Below are positions 6,510-15,364 of a DNA stretch of 64,000 nt, piece after piece; positions within the stretch are counted from its first letter, which is position 1, and each line of letters starts with the position of its first letter. The notes beneath the pieces were generated by a model. The model ran no database searches. It had not been told where the DNA came from and saw only the letters and a program-made list of their open reading frames with translations. Source of the stretch: an uncultured Chitinophaga sp. (GTDB taxonomy: Bacteria > Bacteroidota > Bacteroidia > Cytophagales > Cyclobacteriaceae); contig CABHOK010000017.1 in NCBI GenBank assembly GCA_902168205.1, positions 1 through 64,000 of the forward strand. Direction: 5' to 3'. A program made the position numbers and the translations under genes.

Positions 6510-7783
6510 GTACTGCAACACAGACCTTAAGCGAAAAAAAAGGATTTGTATTACATGAAGACTGGACAGCCGTAGCGCTGGGAGGTATCACAATTCTTTT
6601 TTCACTTCTCTGGTTTATTATACCAACACCGGCATTCTCCTGGAAAGAAGGAAACGACATCACTGAAAAAATATTAGCCAGTGAAAATCTCTTCAAGATC
6701 GGTGCGCAATTCCTCTATAGTTTCGCGATTGCTATACTGGGAACGCTGTTAACCGGCAAACCTGTAAAAAATATGCTCGTTGTTTTTCCGGTGCTATATA
6801 TACTTACGGTAATAGCCGTAGCACTGGCCGGGAACAGCGCGATAAAATCATTGAACCTGGAAGCTGTTATCTTCAGTCTCTCCATCGGTTTACTCATCAG
6901 CAATACGCTTCCGCTTCCGCAGTGGTTTCGTTCGGCACTCTCTACTGAATTATTTGTAAAGACCGGGCTCGTGTTACTCGGCACCGGAGTTATTTTCTCC
7001 GATATACTCAAGGCAGGTGGTCTCGGTCTCATTCAGGCACTCGCGGTTGTAGTGAGCGTTTGGTATTTCGCATACTGGATCTGCAAGAAGCTAAAGCTTG
7101 ATGAAGAGTTAACCATGATGATCTCCAGCGCAGTTTCCATCTGCGGTGTATCGGCTGCCATCGCTACGGCCGGTGCTATACAAGGTGATTCTAAAAAGCT
7201 CTCGTATGTTATATCATTGGTACTGATCGTTGCTATTCCGATGATGATCTTCATGCCCTATATCGCGAACTACTTTCACTTTCCGCAGGAAGTTACGGGC
7301 GCATGGCTCGGGGGTAGTATTGATACAACGGGTGCGGTAGTGGCTTCCGGAACGCTCGTAGGTGAAACAGCACTCAAGATCAGCACGATCGTTAAATTTT
7401 CTCAAAACGTTTTGTTGGGTGTTGCTGCTTTCGCCATCAGTATATATTGGACGTATACTGGTAAAGATCAGGCTGATGGTAAAGTAACCAAACCATCGCT
7501 CGGTGTTATCTGGGAGCGCTTCCCTAAATTTGTGATCGGCTTCGTTGCTGCCTCACTCCTTTTTTCATTCGCATTAAGTGCAGACGCCGTGAGCAGTGTA
7601 AAAGAAAGTTTAAAGAGTATACAAACACTATGGTTTGTGCTGGCCTTTACAAGCATCGGGCTTGAGACTAAATTTTCAGACCTGTTTAACGCCAATAGCC
7701 GGAAACCTTTATACGCTTTTCTTATCGCCCAGGGTTTCAACATCATTATTACGCTGATTGTAGCATTCCTGCTGTTCAGCTAA
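6506..7783 (+). CDS. YeiH-family (UPF0324) putative sulfate/sulfite exporter
   Basis: A 425-residue inner-membrane protein with about ten hydrophobic helices and the family's conserved features: the SNTLPLPQWFRSAL region, FVKTGLVLLGTGVIF, a glycine/alanine-rich SICGVSAAIATAGAIQ segment and GAWLGGSIDTTGAVVASG. UPF0324/YeiH proteins are often found near sulfur genes and are described as putative sulfate exporters; substrate proof is limited. Here it has its own promoter bearing the shared operator and a structured leader. A role in moving sulfite or a related anion released by the upstream dioxygenase is an inference from context. An intrinsic terminator follows at 7838. Confidence 0.85.
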   Translation: MSTATQTLSEKKGFVLHEDWTAVALGGITILFSLLWFIIPTPAFSWKEGNDITEKILASENLFKIGAQFLYSFAIAILGTLLTGKPVKNMLVVFPVLYILTVIAVALAGNSAIKSLNLEAVIFSLSIGLLISNTLPLPQWFRSALSTELFVKTGLVLLGTGVIFSDILKAGGLGLIQALAVVVSVWYFAYWICKKLKLDEELTMMISSAVSICGVSAAIATAGAIQGDSKKLSYVISLVLIVAIPMMIFMPYIANYFHFPQEVTGAWLGGSIDTTGAVVASGTLVGETALKISTIVKFSQNVLLGVAAFAISIYWTYTGKDQADGKVTKPSLGVIWERFPKFVIGFVAASLLFSFALSADAVSSVKESLKSIQTLWFVLAFTSIGLETKFSDLFNANSRKPLYAFLIAQGFNIIITLIVAFLLFS

Positions 7784-7837
7784 CAAGTATTCCGACTCCT
7801 ATATACAGTAAGAGTTTGTTGATGAAAAGCGTGTCGT

Positions 7838-7868
7838 AAAAAGCCTCTGCAGCGTTTCGGAGGCTTTT
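7838..7868 (+). terminator. Intrinsic terminator after the exporter gene
   Basis: AAAAAGCCTC and GAGGCTTTT form a 9-bp stem with a 12-nt loop and U-rich 3' arm, 55 bp after the exporter stop codon. Confidence 0.85.
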
Positions 7869-7923
7869 ACTATTGTCCGTTAGGCAAAAAATTCTACAAT
7901 ATTTTCATAAAATTCTTTTAAGT

Positions 7924-7956
7924 CTATTGATTTAATAGGGATTACTCCTAGCTTTG
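7924..7956 (+). promoter_or_regulatory. Promoter C with operator on its -33 box
   Basis: TTG (7927-7929), a 19-bp spacer and TAGCTTTG (7949-7956) fit the Bacteroidota promoter consensus perfectly. The operator CTATTGATTTAATAG occupies 7924-7938, so here it covers the -33 rather than the -7 element. The adjoining AATAGGGATTA is shared with the site upstream of the peroxiredoxin at 47439. It serves the TonB-dependent receptor starting at 7994. Confidence 0.7.
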
Positions 7957-7993
7957 CCAAAAATCTACCAAAGCTATAGACTTAAACTGCTAT

Positions 7994-10921
7994 ATGAACA
8001 ACTTTTACCACCGATTGCTTTTCTTACTCGTATTGATTTCCGCTACAACATTTGTCCAGGCGCAAAACCTGATTAGTGGTAGCATTGCCGATGGCGAAAC
8101 GCAGGAAACACTGGCAGGTGTTAACATCGCTGTGAAAGGGACTGTGCTTGGAACAGTAACCGGTGCTAACGGAGACTTCAGTATATCTGTAAAACAATTA
8201 CCGGTAACATTAGTAGCTTCTTTTATAGGGTATAAAACAGAAGAGATCGAAGTAACTGTACCTAATACAGTATTAAAGTTTCAACTGAATCCAAGTGCGT
8301 TGCTCGGTGAAGAAGTTGTTATCACGGCATCGCGTGTAGAAGAGTCTCAACTCAAATCTCCGGTAGCCATTGAAAAGCTTGACCTGCGCGCGATCAGGGA
8401 AACACCTGCACCAAGCTTTTACGATGCGTTGGAAAATGTAAAAGGTGTACAGATGACTACCTCGAGCATTACCTTTAAAGTACCGAATACACGCGGCTTT
8501 AATATACCCAACAACTTTCGCTTCGTACAAGTAGTAGATGGTGTGGATATGCAGGCCGCTACATTGGGTGTTCCGCTCGGCAACGCTATAGGCCCCACTG
8601 AACTCGATATAGAGAGTGTCGAGATTACCCCGGGTGCTGCATCTGCACTCTATGGTATGAACGCCATCAACGGTATGGCTAACCTCATTACCAAGAGTCC
8701 ATTTTTATACCAGGGGTTAAGTATATATCAAAAGACTGGTGTAAACCATGTTGACGGTATCGATTATGATCCGAGTGTATTAACTGAAACAGCATTGCGC
8801 TATGCCAAGGCGTACAATAACAAAATAGCGTTCAAAATAAATGCAAGTTACCTGCGTGCTACAGACTGGCGCGGCAATACCAAAACCGATCAGAATCCAA
8901 ACTCTACGCCCGGTACCGGCAATCCTTCGTATCCTGAATTAAATGTTGCCGATCACCCGGCATACGATGCGTGGAATAAGTATGGTGATGACAGCGGTAG
9001 CAATGCTGTAACCGTAAGTGGCATCACGTACAACGGTGTAGCTAATCAATCTTTTGTAGTTCGCAGAACCGGCTATTGGGAAAAAGACCTTGTGCCCGGT
9101 AAAGTAGATAACATCAAGCTCGATGCTGCTATACATTATAAGATTGGCAGCAATGCAGAATTGTCCTATAGCTACCGTTTCGGTTTACTGGATGGTTTAT
9201 TTCAGCGTGGTAACAAAATACAACTCAACAACACGCGTGTGCAAAATCACAAGCTTGAACTGAAAGGTGCCAACTATTCTATCCGCTCGTATGTATCGCT
9301 TGAAAACACTGGTGACTCCTATAACCTCAAACCGCTTTCTGACAACCTCGACCTCGCACATCTTTCAAACAATGCATGGCGCGATAAATTCAAAGCGTCT
9401 TTACAAAGTACATTGAATGCCAACCCCGATATAGAGCTGGCAGAAGCGATGCGTATAGCACGTGCCAATGCAGACGCTGGTCGTTACGAACCGGGCACCT
9501 ATGGTTTTGATTCCATGAAGAATGTTATCATCGGTATCAATAACTGGGATCATATCAGTGCTGTGCCTACCGGTACATCTTCCGGCGGAGCCAAGCTTCA
9601 CCAGATGAGCCGCATGTACCACACCGATGCACAATGGGATCTATCCAAGAAAGTAAAGATTGTTGATCTGCTGGTAGGCGCTGATCTGCGCATCTATCAA
9701 ATTATACCCGATGGAAATAACTTCGTTGATTTCTCTCGTCCGGTAGCAGAACGCAACACACCGCTGGAAGATGGCAGCTTTGGTAACAATGTATACTATA
9801 CTAAATATGGTTTCTTCACGCAGGTCACCAAAACTTTATTCAATGAAAAACTGAAACTGTTCGGATCGCTTCGCCTGGATCACAACCTCGAATTCAATCC
9901 GAAAGTAAATCCGCGTATAGCAGCGGTATATACCGTGGCCGAGAAACATAATTTCCGCGCATCATTCCAGAATGGTTTCCGCTTCCCTTCGCTGTTTGAA
10001 GCGCTTTCATTTGTGAACAACGGAAACATCAGACGTGTAGGTGGATTGTCCTATATCAACGATGGTCTCAACTACCTCGACAACTCCTATACGCTCGCAT
10101 CCATCAATACATTCAATGCTGCCGTAAATACGGATGTAAAAAACGGTATGGCCGCCAATGATGCAGCGTTGAAGAACCGTGCATTGCTGGAAGCGACCAA
10201 CCTGTCGCCTACACGCCCGGAACGCATCAACTCCTTTGAAGTGGGCTATAAAAGCGTATTGTTTGATAATACTGTGGTGGTCGATATAGATGCCTATACC
10301 AACCAGTACGATGGATTTTTAGGACAAGTAGAAGTAGCTGTTCCATACCTCGCAGATGTTTCCGGTAAATATCCTGATCCTGACAAGCAAGTACAGGTGG
10401 GTACAGATGACGCTGTGATCTCGATGCTGGCTGCCAACCGTACTCCACGCCAGGTTCGCTACCGCGTATATACCAACGCCAAACAGAAGTATAACAACTA
10501 CGGTTCTTCACTTGGCCTTACCTATAACTTCTATAAGAAATTTACCATCGGTGGTAATGTGAACTATAACAATATATCGAAGAATAAAGAGAAAGATGTT
10601 TTTGTTACCGGCTTCAACACACCGAAGTGGGCAACCAATATCTCTTTCGGAAACCGCGAAGTAATTACCAACCTCGGCTTTAACATTGTGTGGAGATGGC
10701 AGGATTCATTCCTGTGGGAAAGTCCGCTGGCCAACGGTAGCATACCAGCCTATAGCACGATTGATGCACAGGTTACATACCGCCTGCCGGCTATCAAGAC
10801 GAGCATTAAAGTTGGCGGAACCAACATTCTCAATAACCGCTATATCCAGTATGCAGCAGGTCCTACCATTGGTGGATTGTACTATGTATCGCTTACACTG
10901 GACGGTCTGTTAACAAATTAA
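7994..10921 (+). CDS. TonB-dependent outer-membrane receptor
   Basis: This 975-residue protein has a signal peptide (MNNFYHRLLFLLVLIS, cut after VQAQ), a carboxypeptidase-regulatory-like domain at about 25-105 (SGSIADGETQETLAGVNIAV), a plug domain from about 115 (EEVVITASRVEESQLKSPVAIE; ALYGMNAINGMANLITKSP), and a long 22-strand-type barrel ending LDGLLTN. There is no SusD partner beside it, so it is a stand-alone receptor of the siderophore/vitamin/small-ligand kind. Its promoter carries the operator shared with the SAM-riboswitch operon and exporter, so uptake of an organosulfur compound or a thiol-metal complex is an inference from regulation. The cargo is not readable from sequence. Confidence 0.9.
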   Translation: MNNFYHRLLFLLVLISATTFVQAQNLISGSIADGETQETLAGVNIAVKGTVLGTVTGANGDFSISVKQLPVTLVASFIGYKTEEIEVTVPNTVLKFQLNPSALLGEEVVITASRVEESQLKSPVAIEKLDLRAIRETPAPSFYDALENVKGVQMTTSSITFKVPNTRGFNIPNNFRFVQVVDGVDMQAATLGVPLGNAIGPTELDIESVEITPGAASALYGMNAINGMANLITKSPFLYQGLSIYQKTGVNHVDGIDYDPSVLTETALRYAKAYNNKIAFKINASYLRATDWRGNTKTDQNPNSTPGTGNPSYPELNVADHPAYDAWNKYGDDSGSNAVTVSGITYNGVANQSFVVRRTGYWEKDLVPGKVDNIKLDAAIHYKIGSNAELSYSYRFGLLDGLFQRGNKIQLNNTRVQNHKLELKGANYSIRSYVSLENTGDSYNLKPLSDNLDLAHLSNNAWRDKFKASLQSTLNANPDIELAEAMRIARANADAGRYEPGTYGFDSMKNVIIGINNWDHISAVPTGTSSGGAKLHQMSRMYHTDAQWDLSKKVKIVDLLVGADLRIYQIIPDGNNFVDFSRPVAERNTPLEDGSFGNNVYYTKYGFFTQVTKTLFNEKLKLFGSLRLDHNLEFNPKVNPRIAAVYTVAEKHNFRASFQNGFRFPSLFEALSFVNNGNIRRVGGLSYINDGLNYLDNSYTLASINTFNAAVNTDVKNGMAANDAALKNRALLEATNLSPTRPERINSFEVGYKSVLFDNTVVVDIDAYTNQYDGFLGQVEVAVPYLADVSGKYPDPDKQVQVGTDDAVISMLAANRTPRQVRYRVYTNAKQKYNNYGSSLGLTYNFYKKFTIGGNVNYNNISKNKEKDVFVTGFNTPKWATNISFGNREVITNLGFNIVWRWQDSFLWESPLANGSIPAYSTIDAQVTYRLPAIKTSIKVGGTNILNNRYIQYAAGPTIGGLYYVSLTLDGLLTN

Positions 10922-11023
10922 CCTAAACTGGAGGGCGCTTCCGGAATTCAAAAAAAACAATTTTGTTTCCGGCAAGTACCTCAAGGGGCAAAAACGTTTG
11001 GGTTATGTATTTCTGGTTGTGAG

Positions 11024-11057
11024 AGCTTGCTGCCACGAATTGGCAGCAAGCTTTTTT
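11024..11057 (+). terminator. Intrinsic terminator after the TonB receptor
   Basis: AGCTTGCTGCC and GGCAGCAAGCT form a perfect 11-bp stem with a 7-nt loop followed by TTTTT. The remaining intergenic DNA at 11058-11285 shows no convincing gene. Confidence 0.9.
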
Positions 11058-11285
11058 ATGGCAAAGCAATCGTTGGCTGGCACAATTCTTTAAATATTTT
11101 ACGCGAATACGTGTCGATTGAAAATAGTGTAAATCATATCATCACTCCCGCCCACATACTACACGGCCATGTTTGTTTTGATGTGACTGAAGACACTCTG
11201 GAATACCAGTGCTCTTTCGAGTGATTTTTTTGGAATGCTATTTATTTTATCTTCACGCACTTTTATTTAAGATCTGATAATTTAA

Positions 11286-11870
11286 ATGGCACTCCTGGAA
11301 AAACAACTCTACGTTAAGAAGTCAACAATCCCTAACGCAGGGAAAGGTTTATTCACCAAGAAATTTATACCCAAAGGAACTCGCATACTGGAATACAAAG
11401 GCGTGATCTCTTCGTGGAAAGATGTGAAAGACGAAGACGGGCGCAATGGCTATATCTTCTATGTAAAGCGCTCTCACGTAATTAATGCACTGCCAACACC
11501 CAAGGCTCTGGCGCGTTATGCCAATGATGCCAACGGGTTAACCCGCGTACCCGGCCTTAAGAATAACTGCGATTACGAAACGGAAGACGTTCGCGCATTT
11601 ATCGTTTCCATTAAAGATATACCGGCAGGTTCCGAAATTCTGGTAGACTATGGTAAGGATTACTGGAAAGTAATTCGCGAAAACATAAAGCTCTGGGCAA
11701 AAGAAGCGAAGGAAAAAGAGCAGAAAGAAAAAGCCAAGACAAAGAAGGAAGAAGCAAAAGCAAAGAAAAACGGAAAGGCTTCGAAGAAGAACGGAAAAAC
11801 TTCCAAACACGCCACCCAGGTAAACGGCCGCAAAGTGAAAAAGAAAACCACCAAGCGCGTAGCCGCCTAA
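11286..11870 (+). CDS. SET-domain lysine methyltransferase with basic C-terminal tail
   Basis: The 194-residue protein has a SET domain over about residues 8-125: GKGLFTKKFIPKGTRILEYKG is the first SET motif, the ARYANDANG/NNCDYE stretch stands where NHxxxPN is usual, and IPAGSEILVDYGKDYW is the last motif with the catalytic tyrosine. SET enzymes use S-adenosylmethionine to methylate lysines. Residues 130-194 are an extremely Lys/Ala/Glu-rich tail (EAKAKKNGKASKKNGKTSK), like the basic tails of histone H1-like proteins, and would bind DNA or be its own methylation substrate. A terminator follows directly, so it is probably monocistronic. The family assignment is firm; the target protein is unknown. 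Confidence 0.85.
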   Translation: MALLEKQLYVKKSTIPNAGKGLFTKKFIPKGTRILEYKGVISSWKDVKDEDGRNGYIFYVKRSHVINALPTPKALARYANDANGLTRVPGLKNNCDYETEDVRAFIVSIKDIPAGSEILVDYGKDYWKVIRENIKLWAKEAKEKEQKEKAKTKKEEAKAKKNGKASKKNGKTSKHATQVNGRKVKKKTTKRVAA

Positions 11871-11876
11871 TATCAT

Positions 11877-11906
11877 AAAAAAGTCAGGTTAACCCTGACT
11901 TTTTTA
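11877..11906 (+). terminator. Intrinsic terminator after the SET-domain gene
   Basis: AGTCAGG and CCTGACT form a stem around TTAAC with A-rich upstream and TTTTTTA downstream, seven bases after the stop codon. The A/T flanks allow it to work in both directions. Confidence 0.85.
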
Positions 11907-11914
11907 TTTATATA

Positions 11915-12043
11915 GGTGTTGATGTTCTGATGTATTGAGGTGTTGATGTTAGGACAAAAACTAAAGAGAGCAGAATTGTCCTAAAGAGTATATCAATACA
12001 TCAACACTTCAACACTTCAACACATTAACACATCAACACAATC
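11915..12043. repeat. Large imperfect inverted repeat of CATCAACAC words
   Basis: The left arm carries GTTGATG-type words (GGTGTTGATGTTCTGATG) and the right arm the complementary CATCAACACTTCAACAC series. AGGACA and TGTCCT lie toward the centre at about 11951 and 11975. The arms could form a long cruciform or RNA hairpin between the convergent SET-domain and TPR genes. The same word family appears briefly at 214. Confidence 0.6.
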
Positions 12044-14981
12044 AGGGAGCCAGTTCCTGCAGACGTTGCTGCGCACTTAACGCATATTCATCGAAGCCCT
12101 GCCGGACAGCTTCTGCTGCATACGCCCGAAGCAATCTATAGGAGTTTGAATTAACCTGGATCGCTTCCGAAAGAATAGTATAGGGTTTTAAACTCCCGGC
12201 ATCGCGGCTGCGATAGAAATCGGCTGCAGCCAGTATACCTTCTTCAAAGTATGGATTATAGTGGCTCAGGATATCAAAGTTTTTCCGGGCATTCAGTGTG
12301 TCTCCGTTGGCTTCGTTAAGTAGTGCCGTATAGAGTGTTTTCTCCAACAGTCGCGAGGCAGGAAACTCAATTCCTTTATTGATCTGTGTGGCCAGCGCGC
12401 GCAGTTCTTTTCGCGATGCCAGCATGCGCAGCTCAAAATGACGTACATCATCATACAACAGTTTATCGCTTAATTCAAGCCCTGCAATGCGGTTGAAAAA
12501 GCGTATAGCCGGACCGTATTGTTCTGCCTTATAGTATTTCCGACTGATGTCGAGTAGTGCCTGCGCTTTATAGTTTGCATTGCTGAATGTGTTCACGATA
12601 CGATCGAACAACACTGAGTCCCGCAGCCCGATGCGATAACGGCAGAATTGATACTTTTCACCATCACTCAGCTCCAGTGGGTTCTGTCCGGGCAACAACA
12701 GTATATTTTTAACTGTAGCTGCAATGCGTTGCTGAGATTCTTCTTTGCCGATCGCTACAGTGTCCCACGCAGCCAGTGCCGAACCCAGCAATCCCGCTTC
12801 GGTCAATGCAATGGCGTGATAGAACTTTGCATTTTTATAATCATACGTATCAGCATAGCTGAAGTACTCCGCTGCTATAGCAGGATTACCCTGCTCGAGT
12901 GCCCACAGTCCCATTACATAATTATACTTACCCTGGTTGGCTTGCCCTACATATACCTGCTCTGCCAGGATGGCCAATGCCTGTGTTACATTTCCCTGGT
13001 GATAGAATGCGTGCGCCAATGCTGCTTTCAGGGCAATGCCATAGTCGCTGTTGAGCGAATCAGAAGCTATAGCGTACGCTCTCCGCGTAAAGGTTGTATC
13101 CAGTGTAGCAGCATTTTTAAGAATATAGTTATTCAACAGGGTTGCTGATTTCAGGTCCAACCGTTTTACAGCCAACGGATCAATGTTGACTTTTATAGGC
13201 TGACCATACAACCCGGCTAAAGCAAGTGCATTGGCCGTGGTGGCAGGCGATGTAGTATTGAACACGGTGAGAATGGAGTCAGCCTGCAGCGGCAATAACT
13301 CGGTTGCTGCCATGGCGAAGAAATTAGTCTCCGCTATATCTTTGGAAACGTTGTGCTCGCGTGCCTTGCTGAAATATACCAATGCGGAATCCAGGTTATG
13401 AATCTTGGCATATGCCAGTCCCAGGTTGTTGGCAACAATACCTGACTCCGGAAGAATGCCATACGCTTTACGATACTCACGAATGGCATCGAATATTTTT
13501 CTGTCCCATATAAAAACATTACCGGTATTGGTAAGCGAATATTCCGAAGGATGTATATAATTAGCCGATGAATAATCTTTGAGTGCACCTTCAAAATTAT
13601 AGCGCATTCCTTTCATTGTAGCCAATGCATAGTTGGAGCGGTGATTGGCGAAGCCGTGCGTTCTGCCCTGATCATAAAACGACTCGGCATATACATCGTT
13701 TCCCTGCAGGGTATACAGATCACCAGCTGAATTATAAAAGGCAGCCATACCGTTGTAAACATAGCTCCTCCAGTCGGCCACAAATACAAACGCCAGCATC
13801 GCGATAATACCCGCGAAACGATACGTGAAATAAGGCATGCGATTAGGCTTGTACAATACGCGGTATACCGGCATGTTCTGCGACAGCATTACGATATAGT
13901 TCGAGAACACATACGTGAGGAATATAATACCAAAGCCTGCATGACTGAAGATGATTACTTCACGAATGATCTTTAGTCCCGGATCGTTGGCGTTGCCTAG
14001 TAGTTGTCCCGTGGTAGCGAAGCATATAGCTCCCATGGCCAGATAGAAGTATGCACCAAACGGGTAGAACGGAAAGATGCTGCCATAGATAGGCTCACGC
14101 TCGCGATAACCCCATATACCCAATACAGCCGAAATGGTAAGCAGCAGGTATATATTGATATAAATAAAGTTCCACTCCACAACGCCCAACTCGTGCAACG
14201 CAGTGATGATTACGTTAGCCATGTAGATAACGCTGATGATCGAAAGATGCTGCAGACTTTTGGAAGACCCCTGACTCACTACATTAATAAACGTTGCCAG
14301 TATTTCATGCGCCACCATAATGATGAACAACAGCGTTAAGATGAGACCTGGCGTATACCCGGTAAGTGTGAGATGATATAGCGGAAATTCAACTTGCGAG
14401 AAGAACGCTACTGCGAGCGCCAGCAACATGGTTATAAATGCAAACAAAAGCAGACGTGTTACAAAGGCAACCGATGTTCTGAAGCGATTAAAATAAAATG
14501 AAGGTATACCGTATAGCAACAGTATAACAATAGAAGGTATACGGTTGAACTGTCCGCCAATACCCAATACCTCGAGGCGCAGACTCACAACAAAAAGAAT
14601 GAACAGGGCCATGGCCACAAAATACCAGAAGCCTTCAATGGTAGTAATTACCGCCAGCAGCACCACGGCACTTACGGCCAGCACCGCCAGGAATATATAG
14701 GATGCCGTAGTGTTCGGCTCGATACCGCTGCCATTAAAGTATTCTACAAGGGCATAGTTTTCAGCGGGTACATTTAGTATAAACGGCCCCACGCGAAAAG
14801 TGTGAACCGTTGTCTCAACTGTTTTTTGTTCCTGTATAGTGTCCCAATGGATAACACCATCCGTTCCCTGAAAGTACGAGAACCAAAGAAAGAACAGTGC
14901 GAAGAAAAAGACAGCAGCAGCAAGGTATCCGGTCCAACGGTAATCTTTCAGCCAGTTTTTCCAGAAAAAAAGTGATTGCAT
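12042..14981 (-). CDS. Large polytopic membrane protein with C-terminal TPR domain
   Basis: The 979-residue product begins with a hydrophilic stretch, then about a dozen transmembrane helices over residues 18-430 (for example FLAVLAVSAVVLLAVITTIEG and LILTLLFIIMVAHEILATF). From about 440 it is an alpha-helical tetratricopeptide array with recognisable units such as NNLGLAYAKIHNLDSALVYFSKA and YNYVMGLWALEQGNPAIAAEYFSYA. The TPR region probably faces the periplasm or cytoplasm as a protein-binding scaffold. No catalytic motif is seen. It has no operon partner: the bidirectional terminator at 15026 separates it from gatC. Confidence 0.7.
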   Translation of the reverse strand: MQSLFFWKNWLKDYRWTGYLAAAVFFFALFFLWFSYFQGTDGVIHWDTIQEQKTVETTVHTFRVGPFILNVPAENYALVEYFNGSGIEPNTTASYIFLAVLAVSAVVLLAVITTIEGFWYFVAMALFILFVVSLRLEVLGIGGQFNRIPSIVILLLYGIPSFYFNRFRTSVAFVTRLLLFAFITMLLALAVAFFSQVEFPLYHLTLTGYTPGLILTLLFIIMVAHEILATFINVVSQGSSKSLQHLSIISVIYMANVIITALHELGVVEWNFIYINIYLLLTISAVLGIWGYREREPIYGSIFPFYPFGAYFYLAMGAICFATTGQLLGNANDPGLKIIREVIIFSHAGFGIIFLTYVFSNYIVMLSQNMPVYRVLYKPNRMPYFTYRFAGIIAMLAFVFVADWRSYVYNGMAAFYNSAGDLYTLQGNDVYAESFYDQGRTHGFANHRSNYALATMKGMRYNFEGALKDYSSANYIHPSEYSLTNTGNVFIWDRKIFDAIREYRKAYGILPESGIVANNLGLAYAKIHNLDSALVYFSKAREHNVSKDIAETNFFAMAATELLPLQADSILTVFNTTSPATTANALALAGLYGQPIKVNIDPLAVKRLDLKSATLLNNYILKNAATLDTTFTRRAYAIASDSLNSDYGIALKAALAHAFYHQGNVTQALAILAEQVYVGQANQGKYNYVMGLWALEQGNPAIAAEYFSYADTYDYKNAKFYHAIALTEAGLLGSALAAWDTVAIGKEESQQRIAATVKNILLLPGQNPLELSDGEKYQFCRYRIGLRDSVLFDRIVNTFSNANYKAQALLDISRKYYKAEQYGPAIRFFNRIAGLELSDKLLYDDVRHFELRMLASRKELRALATQINKGIEFPASRLLEKTLYTALLNEANGDTLNARKNFDILSHYNPYFEEGILAAADFYRSRDAGSLKPYTILSEAIQVNSNSYRLLRAYAAEAVRQGFDEYALSAQQRLQELAP

Positions 14982-15025
14982 TTTATAACAGATGAGGTTT
15001 GTTAAGCTTACAAGTATAAAAAAAT

Positions 15026-15057
15026 AAACCCGGAAGGTTTTACAGTCTTCCGGGTTT
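15026..15057 (-). terminator. Intrinsic terminator after gatC
   Basis: AAACCCGGAAG and CTTCCGGGTTT form a perfect 11-bp stem with a 10-nt loop. On the minus strand it is followed by TATTTTTTTATA, about 20 bp after the gatC stop. Confidence 0.85.
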
Positions 15058-15076
15058 ACTCCTGAACAGGAAAAGA

Positions 15077-15364
15077 TTATTCAAGTACTTTCGGCACTCT
15101 GAAATAATCGGCATCTTTTTTCGGTGCATTGAACAGCGCGCGCTCGTGACTCAAATGTTCTTTTACTTCATCTTCACGCAGTGCATTAATTTCGTGGCTC
15201 ATGGTGGTGAGCGGTTCCACACCGTCTGTATTTACTTCTTTCAGTTTCTCAACCCAGTCCACAATGGCCGTCATGTCTTTCATCATCTTCTCGGCATCCT
15301 TCTCATCAAATTCGAGGCGGGCGAGGTGAGCAATTTTATCCAGCAGGGCGCGATCTATATTCAT
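15077..15364 (-). CDS. gatC: Asp-tRNA(Asn)/Glu-tRNA(Gln) amidotransferase subunit C
   Basis: This 95-residue protein has the standard GatC features: DKIAHLARLEFDEKDAEKM near the N-terminus, MTAIVDWVEKLKEVNTDGVEPL in the middle and a C-terminal FRVPKVLE. GatC stabilises the GatA-GatB complex that amidates misacylated Glu-tRNA(Gln) or Asp-tRNA(Asn). Length matches the family. Neither gatA nor gatB is in the window, as usual when the subunits are dispersed. The start overlaps the end of the acyltransferase gene by 29 bp, so the two are cotranscribed. Confidence 0.95.
   Translation of the reverse strand: MNIDRALLDKIAHLARLEFDEKDAEKMMKDMTAIVDWVEKLKEVNTDGVEPLTTMSHEINALREDEVKEHLSHERALFNAPKKDADYFRVPKVLE

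Noticed and set aside
11027-11224. Open frame of 65 codons after the TonB receptor
   Set aside because: It overlaps a perfect intrinsic terminator, has no recognisable domain and its composition is not protein-like; treated as non-coding.
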